A stretch of DNA of 64,000 nucleotides, from assembly GCF_000213175.1 (NCBI RefSeq), contig NW_009799101.1, positions 3,044,024 through 3,108,023 on the forward strand, in the 5' to 3' direction. The stretch comes from Neurospora tetrasperma FGSC 2508. Taxonomy: Eukaryota; Ascomycota; Sordariomycetes; Sordariales; Sordariaceae. Under the pieces are notes generated by a model, which saw only the letters and a list, made by a program, of their open reading frames with translations, had not been told where the DNA came from and searched no databases. The position numbers and the translations under genes are program-made. Each line of letters starts with the position of its first letter. Positions within the stretch are counted from its first letter, which is position 1. Shown here piece after piece: positions 42,065 to 53,327 of this stretch.

Positions 42065-43313
42065 CAACCCAGCAGTTGTAGCGACCTTGTTGACCGAACA
42101 CTCGATTTCGCCACCTCCGTCATTCTTTGTCGTCCAGCACCCAGTTCGCGATTCCAACATCCTCCATCGAATGCCTCTGCGAATTTCACTACATCTGGAC
42201 GCATCCTCACGTCTCGACAAATCACCTACGATTGTATCCAAGTTTTGGATGCCGGTGTTCACTCGGATACGCTCATCGGTATGCCCACCTTTTCAACCAC
42301 CTTCCACTGCACTGTCGATACGTTACGCTCTTCAAAATTGATGCGTGTTACAAACCCGCGGTTGGATTTCCAGGATCGGATTGAGATGTGTTGGGTTCAA
42401 GTGGCGAGGAGAACGCAAGGGGAGCGTAACTGCACTGGACAAGAGACACTGAAAAGAGTTATGTTGGCATACGAGTGAAGGGGGAATCGATCACCAACTT
42501 TTGCTACGATGGTTGCATTGCACAGGGTCGTCCAAAACCTACCGACTTAACGCGTCCTCTTTGACAATGTCGCCCGCGACATGGCTACACACGGCGCGAA
42601 GGATAGCTTGGAGGAATGCACCGGTCTTATCGACGACGATCCAGCTCAGATGGATTTCTATCACGAAAAGAGCCACGATAAGGTAATACCGAAGTTGTTC
42701 CACCGGCATCTGGACGATTCGAAGTTCTGGCCAGAACGACGACTGATCTTCCCGTCCACGGCTTACCACCATTGGCAAAAAGGGAACCGTTATCGGCATG
42801 CCATACTTGAGCAGTGGTTCAACACATGGTCGGCGCACATGGACGACGTGAAGAGGCGGAATAATGAACGACTGTAATGCGACGGCGGTATCGTTCGACA
42901 TTTCAACAAAGTTGGTGAGCGCAGTCAATGCGGCAGGCATGGAGGATATGGAAGAGGCCATCATGCGATTGGGGCGCTGGAACAGGAGATGGTCACGGCG
43001 GTTCGAGTCGAGACGGGCGGGACATGGCTCGAATATTCTTCTGGGGAAACGGCGAGATTTGATGGACGCCGACGACGATGACTGGACCTCCCTTTGACCC
43101 TCTTTGGACTCTCCTGCATGACGACCCCACGATATCGGACGCATTGGTGCCTTTGCGCATGGAAATCATGATGTTGGCGACATATCAGCTTTATGAGCCG
43201 TTCAGTGCATACACAACGACGACGAAGAGCAAATCGGCGCTCTCTTGGTCAATGGCACCATGGTATTCGCGACCATTATATTGCCTCATTTGTCGCATCG
43301 CCATTGCGGTCAG
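42065..43313 (+). pseudogene. Probable decayed protein-coding gene of unknown family
   Basis: One frame stays open 42065-42475 and reads like protein (SDLVDRTLDF, CIQVLDAGVHSDTLIG, EMCWVQVARRTQ). It is then broken by TGA at 42476 and TAA at 42548, continues as RVLFDNVARDM and PKLFHRHLDDSKFWPERR, and meets TAA at 42875. Protein-like sequence carries on in two other frames (MEDMEEAIMRLGRW, then DPLWTLLHDDPTISDALVPL, then ALLVNGTMVFATIILPHLSH) and ends at a perfect donor, CAG|GTAAGT, at 43314. A CACTAAC branch and AG acceptor precede the first block near 42059-42075. Further protein-like fragments reach about 44349. Several stops plus frame changes fit decay; a multi-exon gene with missed introns is the alternative. 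I cannot assign a family. Confidence 0.35.
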
Positions 43314-44349
43314 GTAAGTGAAGCCCAACCAGCTTATCTCGTGAGACAAACAGTGGCAGACATTGGTAAACATTGAGCGCAGATAAGATCAAGATATGCC
43401 ACTCAGATGTTGCGGTTTGAGGCTGTCGGGAAATTCCATGCCGAGGAGGGTGCCAGTGACGGCCGTCGTGGAGACTGTGGGGGGGATTAGCATCATGTTG
43501 ATGCGGCTTTGAAAAAATCCTCAAGAAAACTAAGGCGGTTGCATTACACGCTGGCAGTGCAGGAAGCGGCTCAATGCATGTCAGAGCGATAAGTCGTCGA
43601 ATTGATATCGGACGACGTCGTCGCCGCGAGCAGTTCCGTCCATTTAGACGGCCGGACGACCAGACATCGACACAACCATCAACAGACAGACGGCCTCTTT
43701 GCAGCAGCAGACACGGCAGGCCGATAGTCAGCAATAACCATCAGACGATTGTGTGCCGCTGTCATTTCTGTTTGTCAATCCGGCCCTCGAGACTGGTTCA
43801 TGACGGAAGGGCATCTCTTTCTTCAGTGGTGCATGGCCGTCCATTCAGGTTGCCAAGATGGCTTGTGGAAGGAGTGCTGGAACAATATTGGCTAGAAGAG
43901 AAGCCTCTCATTCGGTTTCTTCGATATGCGGGTTGGCTATTGGGTGAGCACGCACTTGGTGAAACCAGTTGCGAAGAGGCTGCTCTTCTCCTCAGTTCCA
44001 AGCTTCTTGATGAGTTGTCAACGAGGCAGTCTTCCATTTTCTGCAGGCATCCCGAGCAGACCACCATCCAAGGCGGGGGTTAGATCTGGCTTTGAGCGTT
44101 GTCAGTGCAGCGCGATTACCATTGCAGCGGCGCATGCGTTGGATGCCGAAACTTTTGAAACATTTCCGCAATGTGCTCCATCATAGCATGCAGATTTTGA
44201 TCAGATTCCGGATCGCGTTTCGCAGATTGATGGGAGAAGAGACAGCTTTCGAAGTTTCGAATCTATCAGATTTTTTTTGTCGTTGGTCTGCTGAGTACCA
44301 TGAGATTACTCGGCTCACGGTTGAAGATCGCAATTGTCCGGGATACTGA

Positions 44350-46258
44350 TATTGGCAGGCCCGGCGTGTCTTTTGATCGGTATAGCCGGCCTCTCTGGAT
44401 ATTTGTTGTTCGTATTCCTGTTGCATCATCATCTCCCGGCAAACCACCCCCCCATAATCTCATCAGCCTCAATTTCTTTTTTGTCTCATCACCCGGTTAT
44501 CTTGTCACAGCCAAGGACGTGTGTGATATCGAACTGGATGGCGGGCGGTGGTGGTGTTGTGGGAGGCATAATTCGCAATTCGCGCAAAACACGCCCTGAC
44601 ACCCCGGAGTTAGACCCCTCCTTCCAGTGAAAACAAGTGGGCTGGGGGGTGTCTCTGGGACCGGGGGGGCTATCTGCACTGATGTGTTGGCAAGTTGGCA
44701 AGCCATGTGCTGCAGCCAATTCCAGCGATAGCAGCCAATGCCGTCGCAAAGACGGCCCTGGTTGCAGGCTAACCATCGTCACCGGGCATGATAGGCCGGG
44801 GAGGCATGCTTGGCCCCGCTGGCAGACCCTCCATGTTTCTCTTCCATCGCTTGTCGCATCGCCGGAAAACAGGATAACAGGCCAGTCAGACGCCGGACCA
44901 TGACCATCACGCCGGGTCTCGTCAGCCGCGGCCTATTGCACGTGCAGCCGAATGTGGTGCCAGCTCAGCTTTTTTCCGCACTTTTGATTGTGACAGGTCT
45001 GCCGGGTGCAGAAGTGCAATTATTGCGGAGGAGGTGCGAGGTTGGGAAAAGAGGGGGAAGTGGGAAGGTGAAGTGAGAAACTGAAGTGAAGGACGAGGCT
45101 GTGGGAAAGTGCAGTCAGTGGTGACGGGAGAGTTTGGTTTGGAGTTGGGATTGGCGCAGTTCAATTTTGCAATTTCTCGTGTTAGTGGTCTCGGTATCAG
45201 TGTTCTGGATCGATGCATTTCACAGGCATGGAAATGGACGGACGCAACAACGGGAGCAACAGCGGCAGCAACAGCAACAGCAACAGCAACAGCCCAGCAG
45301 GCAGTAGAGGCAGAGCGGGAAAAGTGGGGTATGCAATGTTCTGCACCTCACTGGTGTGGTCTTGGTGCAATGCCATCCATGGATGCTCCCCTGCAATGCA
45401 GCCTCATGTCGAATGAGTTGGACGACCACTCTGCTCGCAACCAGGGGGGGTGTGTGAGAGGGTGCAAAGGGACCGGGGTTGAGAGGACCAAGGGATCATT
45501 GCGATGAGGAAGGAGGCTGCACGGAATGAGCTTCGCTTTCCCACTGGTGGTCGCAGGAAAAGAAAGAGAAAAACCAGGAGCAACGAGGGGAAGGAGCGGC
45601 CGTTCTGCTCGACATTAAAACCAGACTTTTTCCCCCTCGCCTGCCCATCAGCTGCTCTTTCCTCGACCAAATTTCCTCACCGCACTTTCTTGGAAGCCCA
45701 ACCCGTCTTGGATTTGTGCCCAACGACCCTCTCAGCCAACCACCAAGCGCCCGCTGCTCGACGCCCTCACTGGACTCAGCCCTGGACCACACGCACACAC
45801 ACAACCAAGGACGGAACCACTCACACCAAACCCGGATCCACGGCAATCCTTCTCGACGCTTCTTCGGATCCCGCCTTCCTCACTCAGCTTCTTATACAAG
45901 CTCTTGCCTCCCCCTCATCTCGTCATCTTGCGTCTCTTCCCTTCTGTTCTGGTGTTTCACACTCCAAAAGAGAAAGCTACTAGAGATCAACAGACAGATC
46001 TACGACCCACACAGGATCAAGGACTTCTTTCCCGCTCTGCCCTGGTGTTCCACGACAGCCCAAGGTTGAGTCTCGCGACACACTCCAGTTTCGAGCCCAA
46101 AGGACCTTTCTCTCTTCACTCTCCATTCAAGCCACAAGGACTTTCAGCCCACAGGACTCTTCTCTCTACTCTCTGCTCTCTGCTCCGAGTGTTATTTACT
46201 CAGAGTTATTGCTGGAGAGCGTTGCCACCACAGGACAACTGGACATACAGCCCGAGGA
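44350..46258. other. Upstream region and leader of the C2H2 gene
   Basis: No intact gene. It contains a CAACAG microsatellite (45266-45293) and, from about 45.6 kb, pyrimidine-rich sequence with several small upstream frames (one from an ATG at 45504), consistent with a long promoter and 5' leader for the regulator that starts at 46259. Confidence 0.5.
45266..45293 (+). repeat. (CAACAG)n microsatellite
   Basis: Four to five copies of CAGCAA/CAACAG. It lies outside any supported exon, about 1 kb before the C2H2 start codon. Confidence 0.85.
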
Positions 46259-49200
46259 ATGACTGCCATTGTTGTGCCCCGGACTTCTGATAACACAATG
46301 TCTGGCTACAACACCCACGTTGAGCTGGACGAGGTTCACACCCCCTCGAGGTATTTTGCGCTGCTTTCTTATCTTCTACCTGGGAGGCCCGTTGTGCTTT
46401 TTTTGCGTTTTGCGTTTTCATCATGTTGCGTGTCAAGTCTTGTCTTTTTTTTTTTCATTTGTTCTGGCGTTCTGTGTGTTTACCGTTGCGACAATAACAA
46501 CGACTTCGCCACAGCAACGCCTCAGTCAGGCTGCGCTTGAGGTGTCTTCGGCCAAAGGAGACTTGACAAATATCCGTTTTGAGGACTACTGAATTGCCTA
46601 TGGAAAGCCGTTTTCATGGATATGACCCAGAGGATCACAGGAAACACATCGGACGAGACACTGCCGGATTTCGTTTTCGCCATGGACTGAACCACCAAAG
46701 GACTCGACTCTTCACTGAGTCTGACGAACTGCTGCTTTCATGCACGCATGTTCTCCTGTTATATTATTTGCATGTCTCTTCGGAGCATCTTGTGGTGAGT
46801 ATCGGACAACCGGACAGATCAAGCATCTCACATTTTTATCGGACAAGAACATTCGCCATTGATCGCCGTTGGACCACCTCACCTTGCCGGACAAACATCT
46901 GGATTTTCCGTTCGGATTTTTGCTTTTTCTGTTCAAAGGATCGAGGAGACGCCAAACAACCGGTCACAGTCGAGGATTTCCAAAAGGACACCACCTTTAC
47001 GCCAGGATTTCTTCATTTTTCTGCCTTTGCATGCAGCGTCCTCGTTTGTGTTCCTTACCCTTGCAGTTATTCGCAATGGGATTTGAGGTGCCAAGAGATG
47101 TCGCATCAATCGCCTTCGGTCACTCGCCCAGCATCCAAAACTGGGACACCATTTTCCTCTCATTACACTCGCCTGGATTTAACGAGAGGACCTTTGTGGA
47201 TCATCCGTCGGCATGCCTGGATTTTTCAATCTCGACAATCAAGAGCCCCTGGATTCTCCGACAATACCTAAACACGTTCTCAGTTTCTGATGTTATTGTA
47301 TCAGACAGGAGTCGTGTGACGGTACAGCCTTGGACTTTCACTCCTGGACACATTTCGACCCATGGTTTTGACGCCGGATTTGTTTCTTTTGTTGCCATTG
47401 CGGACCTGGTCAACCGATATGGACTGGATATGCCCGGATGTTTTCTGTTTTTTTTCTTTGTTCAAAGTCCTCCATGGATCTGGATGGCGTAATAGCCAGA
47501 AACACACTGCTTTGGCAGCCCAGTTGGTCCGTAATCATGCTCACCCCCCTTTGACCCGCGACGCAAAAACTAACATGCAGCAATGTGCAGGAACAAAGTT
47601 GTGACATCTGGACGCCGGCTTTTCTTTTTTTTATGTTTCTGCGACTTCAACCGGATTTGTTTTGATAGCATACTAACCCTTCCCCAGCGATTACAGCTTT
47701 GCCCAGACCAACATGCTTCCCTCCACTACTGGGATGTTTTCTTTCTGCCAAACAGGACCAGCGGACCTGAACGGTTCGTCTTGGGATGCAACAACGGAAG
47801 GTCCACAGAACTTTTCCGAATTCACTGTTGCCGGAGACTATTATACCACTGGAGATGCTGAGGACTGCTTTATTCCTTTCAGCCAGAACACACCAAGGCC
47901 GGATCAAACGGAAACCATGGAGGACTATCAAGCCAGGTGGAATGCTGCTGCTGCCGTGGTTGACAAGGTTCCAAAGGCGGAGCCTATGCGCCGCATGACT
48001 TCCCAGAGCTCTACCAGCAGCCACAAGCAAAGGATCACCAAGTCGACACCCCCAACCAAGAGGGTAGGAAGGTCGAGAGTTCCATCAGTTCATCTCACCT
48101 CGACCTCCTCGGCGTTGTCCAAGCTTGATGTCTCTGGAAATGGCTCCAGTTATCAGGATGCCTCATTGACACATGGCCGCATCATGGATGTGCCCCAGTT
48201 CTCTACTCCGGATTTTGAATCATTCAATGGACACCCAGCATTCTACACCAGCATGATGGGCATGCCGGATGGTCTTCCCTTCTCCGCCGAGATGGGTGCT
48301 TCTGCTATGAGCCAGCATGTGAACCCCCAGATCTTCACTGCCGGTATGATTGGCAGCTCTCCTCAGTCTTGGGGCTCTCCTAGCCCTGTTGGCTCTTCGC
48401 GCATGTCTTCCCCTGGATTCTTCGAGGGGGATGTCTTCTCTGGTGTTCCTTCTGTCTCTTCTCCCGAGGAGAGCACAAGCTCTATCTCGCCCATTCTTCC
48501 CGGCCAATCGCCCAGGTATGTTGCTACCGAAGTTTTGCCTTCTTCCGGGACACTCTCTTACCCTTATGGAAACATCAGGATGAACCGCAACGGTTCGCAG
48601 TTCGTTACCACTGAGGATATCCATGGAAATGTGATTCCTGCTGTTGACGATGCCTTTTCTCTTCCTCCTTCTTTCGGCGCTCGCCGTATGAGCGGTGATG
48701 GTGAGTCTGCCAGGGATCACTATCTCTACAAGAACGCTCTTCCGCAAGCCGACGGTCTTTTCCACTGCCCATGGGAGGGTGAGACCAACTGCAACCACAA
48801 GCCCGAGAAGCTCAAGTGCAACTATGAGTAAGATAATTCTGTTCTTCCGCTTTTACTACGGGCCACTTGACTGACCATCATCCACCGTTACAGTAAGTTC
48901 GTTGACTCTCACCTCAAGCCCTACCGCTGCAAGGTTGAAGGATGCCAGAACGCCCGTTTCTCTTCTACTGCTTGCCTTCTTCGTCATGAGCGTGAGGCCC
49001 ACGCCATGCACGGACATGGAGAGAAGCCCTATCTCTGCACTTATGAGGGATGTGAACGCTCACTTCCTGGACATGGCTTCCCCCGCCAATGGAACTTGAG
49101 GGACCACATGAGGCGTGTTCACAACGATAACGGCTCTGCTGCCCAGACCGCTTCTTCTCCTCCCCCATCGGGAGCCAGTGCTTCTTCCCGGGGTCGCAAA

Positions 49201-49476
49201 AGAAAGAGCGAGGGTGATAAACAGGAAGCACAGGAAAAGACCAGCTCCCGCAAGTCAGCCAACAAGATTAGCAAGGCTGAGGCCCAGGCCGATGTTCACC
49301 GTGCTCAATGGAGCGAGCACCAGAAGGCTCTCCAGAGCATTTTCCAGGAATACCTTCAGCCCGAGGACCCCCAAAGCCTTCAGTACATCAAGGATGCTCA
49401 GGAGCACTTGGCCGCCATGGGCAAGCTTCATCAAGCCCTTTCCAACGGTGTTCAGCCCCGCAGCTGGAAGATGTGA
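46259..49476 (+). CDS. C2H2 zinc-finger transcription factor (604 aa)
   Basis: Exons 46259-46350, 47688-48827 and 48894-49476, in phase throughout. The first intron is 1337 nt (donor GTATTT, branch TACTAAC, acceptor CCCCAG); the second is 66 nt. The N-terminal ~350 residues are Ser/Pro/Gly-rich, as in activation regions. The DNA-binding part starts with an atypical Cys-rich segment (FHCPWEGETNCNHKPEK). Two C2H2 fingers follow: YRCKVEGC...LLRHEREAH and YLCTYEGC...NLRDHMRRVH; the linker HGHGEKPY between them is the classical type. A basic patch (RGRKRK) and a helical C-terminus follow. Finger pattern and length resemble fungal regulators of development, but I cannot name an orthologue. If the first exon is not used, translation would start at 47713 and lose 39 residues. 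Its target genes are unknown. Confidence 0.88.
46351..47687 (+). other. 1337-nt first intron of the C2H2 gene
   Basis: It has a proper donor, TACTAAC branch and CCCCAG acceptor, but is about 20 times longer than neighbouring introns. Inside are T-rich blocks and recurrent CCGGA/TCCGG words (for example 46810-46920 and 47170-47470). Open frames inside do not resemble proteins. Confidence 0.65.
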
Positions 49477-49484
49477 ACGTTCTG

Positions 49485-49541
49485 GTAAGTTCACAATCGG
49501 CATTTCAGAAATCACGGACCATTTACTAACTGAACGATTAG
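49485..49541 (+). other. Apparent 3'-UTR intron of the C2H2 gene
   Basis: GTAAGT begins 9 bases after the stop codon; a TTACTAAC branch site and ATTAG acceptor follow, giving a 57-nt intron that matches local consensus. Confidence 0.6.
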
Positions 49542-51398
49542 ACACTATGTCTGAATGCAAAACCACAAACCAACTTTCTGGAATAGCCTCCTGGACTTTG
49601 TGTCTACGATCTCTTCAAGTGCTAGGTCACTTGAACCAGTCAACGTCAAACGAATGACGGTACTGGACCACTCCCCGCCACAAAGCTGTGACGGGCTAGC
49701 CACCTCGCCGCGCCGAGTTGAGGCCGGCCCATGAGCCATTGTTGTGCCCGGAGTGAGGAGATATGGACGAGGTCTGATGGGCTCCATGGACCTACTTGAG
49801 ACTCCAGTGCATTGACGCCGGACCAGAGGTCATGGAGTAGACTGTCAGGGGCGCTGATGCGTCACCTTCAGGGGTATCCGGCAAACGAAGTTGAAGAAGT
49901 TGAGATCAGGGGACGAGGGAAAGATAAAAGTTTTTTGTTGACCGTGGCCGAATGTACAAAGGAAAGGAAAAATGGGAACTGGGTGGCAAAAGCAATGGTT
50001 GGGACTCCTGGAAAGAAAAGTTTTCGAGTTTAAAAAAGTTTAGGGGCTGGATATGAGATCAACAGTATCATATACTGAGGATGGCATGGGCGGATATACC
50101 GGTTTTGTTCTTTCTAGAGGGTTGTTTTTGTACAAGGGCACTTTTCTTCTTCTTGGGAATGGGGTTGGGGTTCTTGACGACTTACGACTCTTCTCATCTT
50201 GTTGGACAAATTTTTTTGGTCCCTTTTTGATACCAAGGCAGTTATTTTGGGTTTTAGATAGAAGGTTCTATGAGCTCTCAGCTTGGGTTTGATTTGCGAA
50301 TTGGTTATTTTTTCATTTTTTTCGGTTATCTCAGTTGGTGGCATTGGACATTTCGTTTAAGCGGGTTTCATCGCGGGGTTATATAAAGGAAGCGAGCAGG
50401 TTACTTGTACTTCCTGGTTCCGGTTTATGATGTTACGATGTCATGTTCATGTTATGACCTAGATGATTTGTATGAAACGGAGTAAATGGGTTTGATTTCT
50501 CTTCTCTCAAGCATAGAACATGGCGGCGGCTGAGTACATATCGTCGGTTCAAATATGAAACTGCATGTCCAACACCATCTCTCACTTCGCTTCCTCCAGA
50601 TTCCCAAATCCTGAGTTGCTTTCTCATCGTACCTTCCTCGCTGTGTTTTTCTTGCCTCATCCCACAACTCACAACGAGGAACTCTATCTTGAAATGGGGG
50701 AACTGATGACCGAGGAGCGCTAAGATGAGGATGTCGGTAGTTTTGTTGATCGAGGATGTACAGTCACTCACCTTGTCACCATAGATATCGTGCCAGGCAT
50801 CGGCGCCGCAGAAAGATGAGTTCGTTGGGAGAGACGCAATGACGGGACCTATTATGGTGTGTATTCATGGTCCATTACGGTGTATCTTGGTAGTGATCGT
50901 CATCTTTGGATTGAAGGAGCATTAAGTGGTGCGATCATCACGGGGCAGGAAGAATTTCAGCATTCCTCGCATTTGCAATGTCAAATTTCCACTTAAGAAA
51001 AGACCCGCTTACCCACATACGGGACTGTTTTCCTTTCTTTTCACGTTTCCAGGTCTACTTTTTGCGGATTCTATAATGTGTGGTTTGTGGAGTGCGCTTG
51101 GGAACATCATCAGCTTCTTGAAGTTCTCCAAGTGCTCTACGCCATCAACATACTACTTCTTGGGACGCTACTAGGAAACCAAATGCCGAGATATTTTCAG
51201 GTCGTCGATTGGACAATCGGCATTCGTGGCTTGGTTTCGGAGATCTCCCTCTGCGAGTATAGAAGTGCTGATGCCCACCAGGCAAGTTGTCGCGCATTTG
51301 TCTTGGAATTTTTTTGATTCGGTGTTTTGCTCAAAAGGTCGGTGCATCAAGAACTTGTGGCTTTTATTGGCGTCGCCCAACGCCTTTGAGAACTCTTT
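49542..51398. other. Convergent intergenic region, C2H2 / HeLo genes
   Basis: Probable 3' UTRs of two convergent genes. T-rich stretches occur near 50110-50330. No gene is supported. Confidence 0.5.
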
Positions 51399-53327
51399 TT
51401 ACACGTGGATATCGCCTAGTCGCTTGACGACATCTTCGTGGAGCACCATCGAGAGTCGGGCAGCGACTACGTCGTTGGTTTCCTCATCGCCTTCTGATAG
51501 ACCCAGCTCCTGACCACCAGCAATGCACTTACGAGCAGCATGCTCATATATTTCTCCCATGGTAGCCCCAAGCTCGGCAATGCTATCCTCCGCAAGCAGA
51601 TTATCACGCACCTTTAGTGCGATCGAGGGCCTTACCCTGGCCTCGTTGATATTGATGTCGAGGACCGTGTCGATGGTTGCCCAGTGAGCTATTTCGACAA
51701 GAACAACCCCCAAGCTGTAGATGTCAAAGCTTCTTTTGAACCGTTCGCGGTCTTCTGGATCTGTCGACTGGGCAAGAGGGTGGCGATATAGGTTGTGCTC
51801 GGCATCATCGGGGATATCCGTCTCCTCGTCAGCACGAGCGGGCCTCGAAAAGTCAAAACCAGAGAGAAATGGTTTGGAATAGTCGACATGACCGCTGCTG
51901 GTTCGAAAGAAGATGATATTTTGGCTGCGAAGCCCTTTGTGCAGCCAGTTCACCGCATGAAGGTAGAAAAGACAGTTGCTGATGGCATGGGCAAGCCTGA
52001 TCCGATCCGTAACGCGAGGCTTGCGGCTTGTCTCGAGCAGATCATGAAGCGATACTGGTGGCAGAGACGTATGTAGGTCGTCTTCTTGTGGCCTCTCAAA
52101 CACCAGACCCAATCGCATGTTGCGGATATCATCGTCATCTTCCGCGCCGTTGATGCCAGCCGCTTTGTCAAAGAAGCCGAGACAGTGGGGGGTTCGGAAC
52201 TCTTCTGGCTTGGGTGTGTGGTTCAGAAGCGCCGCCAGCTTCCTGACTCTTTCGAAAATGACTTCCTTGGGCGGCGAGAGATCGTCTGGTCGTTGACGAT
52301 CATAATCCTTCCACTCTATCCAGACCTTCTTCTGAGCACCGCCTGGCAGTTGGAGAGTCGCCTCACATCTTGGCAAGTCCGAGTCTTCGTTATCGGAATC
52401 GAGCCGTATCATGGAGCGGTCGAGGAAGAGGTCTTTTGGTGTGTTTGGCTTGCCTAATTCAAGGAACATAGCCGTCGCTTCATCCCAGGGAGTGGGGGTG
52501 GACTTCTTTTCAGGTTCGATAGACTCGTTGAAGGCCTTGAACTTGGCTAGCTGGGAAAGCAGCTGCAGCCCCTGAGCATTGGCTCGCCTTTGCTCTGCCG
52601 ACATTTGCGAGATGGGGGTCGTAGGAGAGTTGGCTTCGAGTTTGACATTTAGTGCCATGACGAGCCTTGAGAGATCTGCGATCTTATGATGCAGCTGAAG
52701 GACCCCTCTGTTGGTGTCCTGGACGGTATGATGGATCTCGACTTGCATGCGAGCGTCGAGAATGTTGGTCATGTTGTCGTTCAAGACGGAAAAGCGCGAG
52801 AGTAATAGCTCAAAAGCTACTTTGTCGAAAGATACCCACTTAAGCCTCGTTGTCACCTCTTTGGAAGTGTCACGGAGACTTGCCATGGCTTTTTTGATGA
52901 AGTTTCTCCTTCGTTCAGGCAAGGGAAAGTTTGCCTCGGCGGCATCGCGTTCAGGGTTCAACAGAACATTGTCGGGATCAGAAGCAACCTGGAGACACTT
53001 GTTCTTCTTTTGGTGTTCTTTGAACTCCTTGAACAGGCACTCGACCTGGACCAGCAGGTCAAGGACAGTTTGCCGGTGGAGGATGAAGGTGTTGGACTCG
53101 AGGATCCTTTTCTGGTTGTTGCCGTCAAGGTCAACCAAGCCCGATGTTTCACTCCATGCAAAGAGTCTCTGCTGCTCCATCCGTAGCCGCAGGTTGAGGT
53201 ACTTGCAGTCCTCTGGCATGTTCAAGGCCGTGATGAGCAGCTGGATGCCTTGAACACATCCGGTATACACCTGCAATCCTATTGAGGCGACGCTGATGGC
53301 CAGCCCTGCGGCTGTGACTGGATCCAT
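51399..53327 (-). CDS. HeLo-domain protein with C-terminal pseudokinase (MLKL-like layout)
   Basis: An intron-less 642-aa frame starts MDPVTAAGLAISVASIGLQV. This beginning, the following helices (GIQLLITALNMPEDCKYLNL, QRLFAW) and a helical bundle to about residue 215 match the HeLo domain ('prion-inhibition and propagation' family), the membrane-targeting four-helix bundle of the incompatibility effector HET-S. Residues ~330-600 resemble a protein kinase: an N-lobe strand VWIEWKDYD, a lobe around LHDLLETSR, HAISNCLFYLHAVNWLHKGLRS as the catalytic-loop region (about 460), and SFDIYSLGVVLVEI as the F helix. The HRD aspartate is missing (HKGLRSQN), and the DFG site reads GFDFSRP, so it is probably a pseudokinase. 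Helical killer domain plus pseudokinase is the design of MLKL. A role in cell death or self/nonself control is inferred; it may instead be a regulator. Confidence 0.85.
   Translation of the reverse strand: MDPVTAAGLAISVASIGLQVYTGCVQGIQLLITALNMPEDCKYLNLRLRMEQQRLFAWSETSGLVDLDGNNQKRILESNTFILHRQTVLDLLVQVECLFKEFKEHQKKNKCLQVASDPDNVLLNPERDAAEANFPLPERRRNFIKKAMASLRDTSKEVTTRLKWVSFDKVAFELLLSRFSVLNDNMTNILDARMQVEIHHTVQDTNRGVLQLHHKIADLSRLVMALNVKLEANSPTTPISQMSAEQRRANAQGLQLLSQLAKFKAFNESIEPEKKSTPTPWDEATAMFLELGKPNTPKDLFLDRSMIRLDSDNEDSDLPRCEATLQLPGGAQKKVWIEWKDYDRQRPDDLSPPKEVIFERVRKLAALLNHTPKPEEFRTPHCLGFFDKAAGINGAEDDDDIRNMRLGLVFERPQEDDLHTSLPPVSLHDLLETSRKPRVTDRIRLAHAISNCLFYLHAVNWLHKGLRSQNIIFFRTSSGHVDYSKPFLSGFDFSRPARADEETDIPDDAEHNLYRHPLAQSTDPEDRERFKRSFDIYSLGVVLVEIAHWATIDTVLDININEARVRPSIALKVRDNLLAEDSIAELGATMGEIYEHAARKCIAGGQELGLSEGDEETNDVVAARLSMVLHEDVVKRLGDIHV

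Noticed and set aside
42539-43144. 201-codon minus-strand frame over the decayed gene
   Set aside because: The plus-strand fragments read more like protein and have splice-like borders; the antisense frame is probably a shadow.
45109-45507. 132-codon frame over the CAACAG repeat
   Set aside because: Composition is repeat-driven and no conserved segment is seen.
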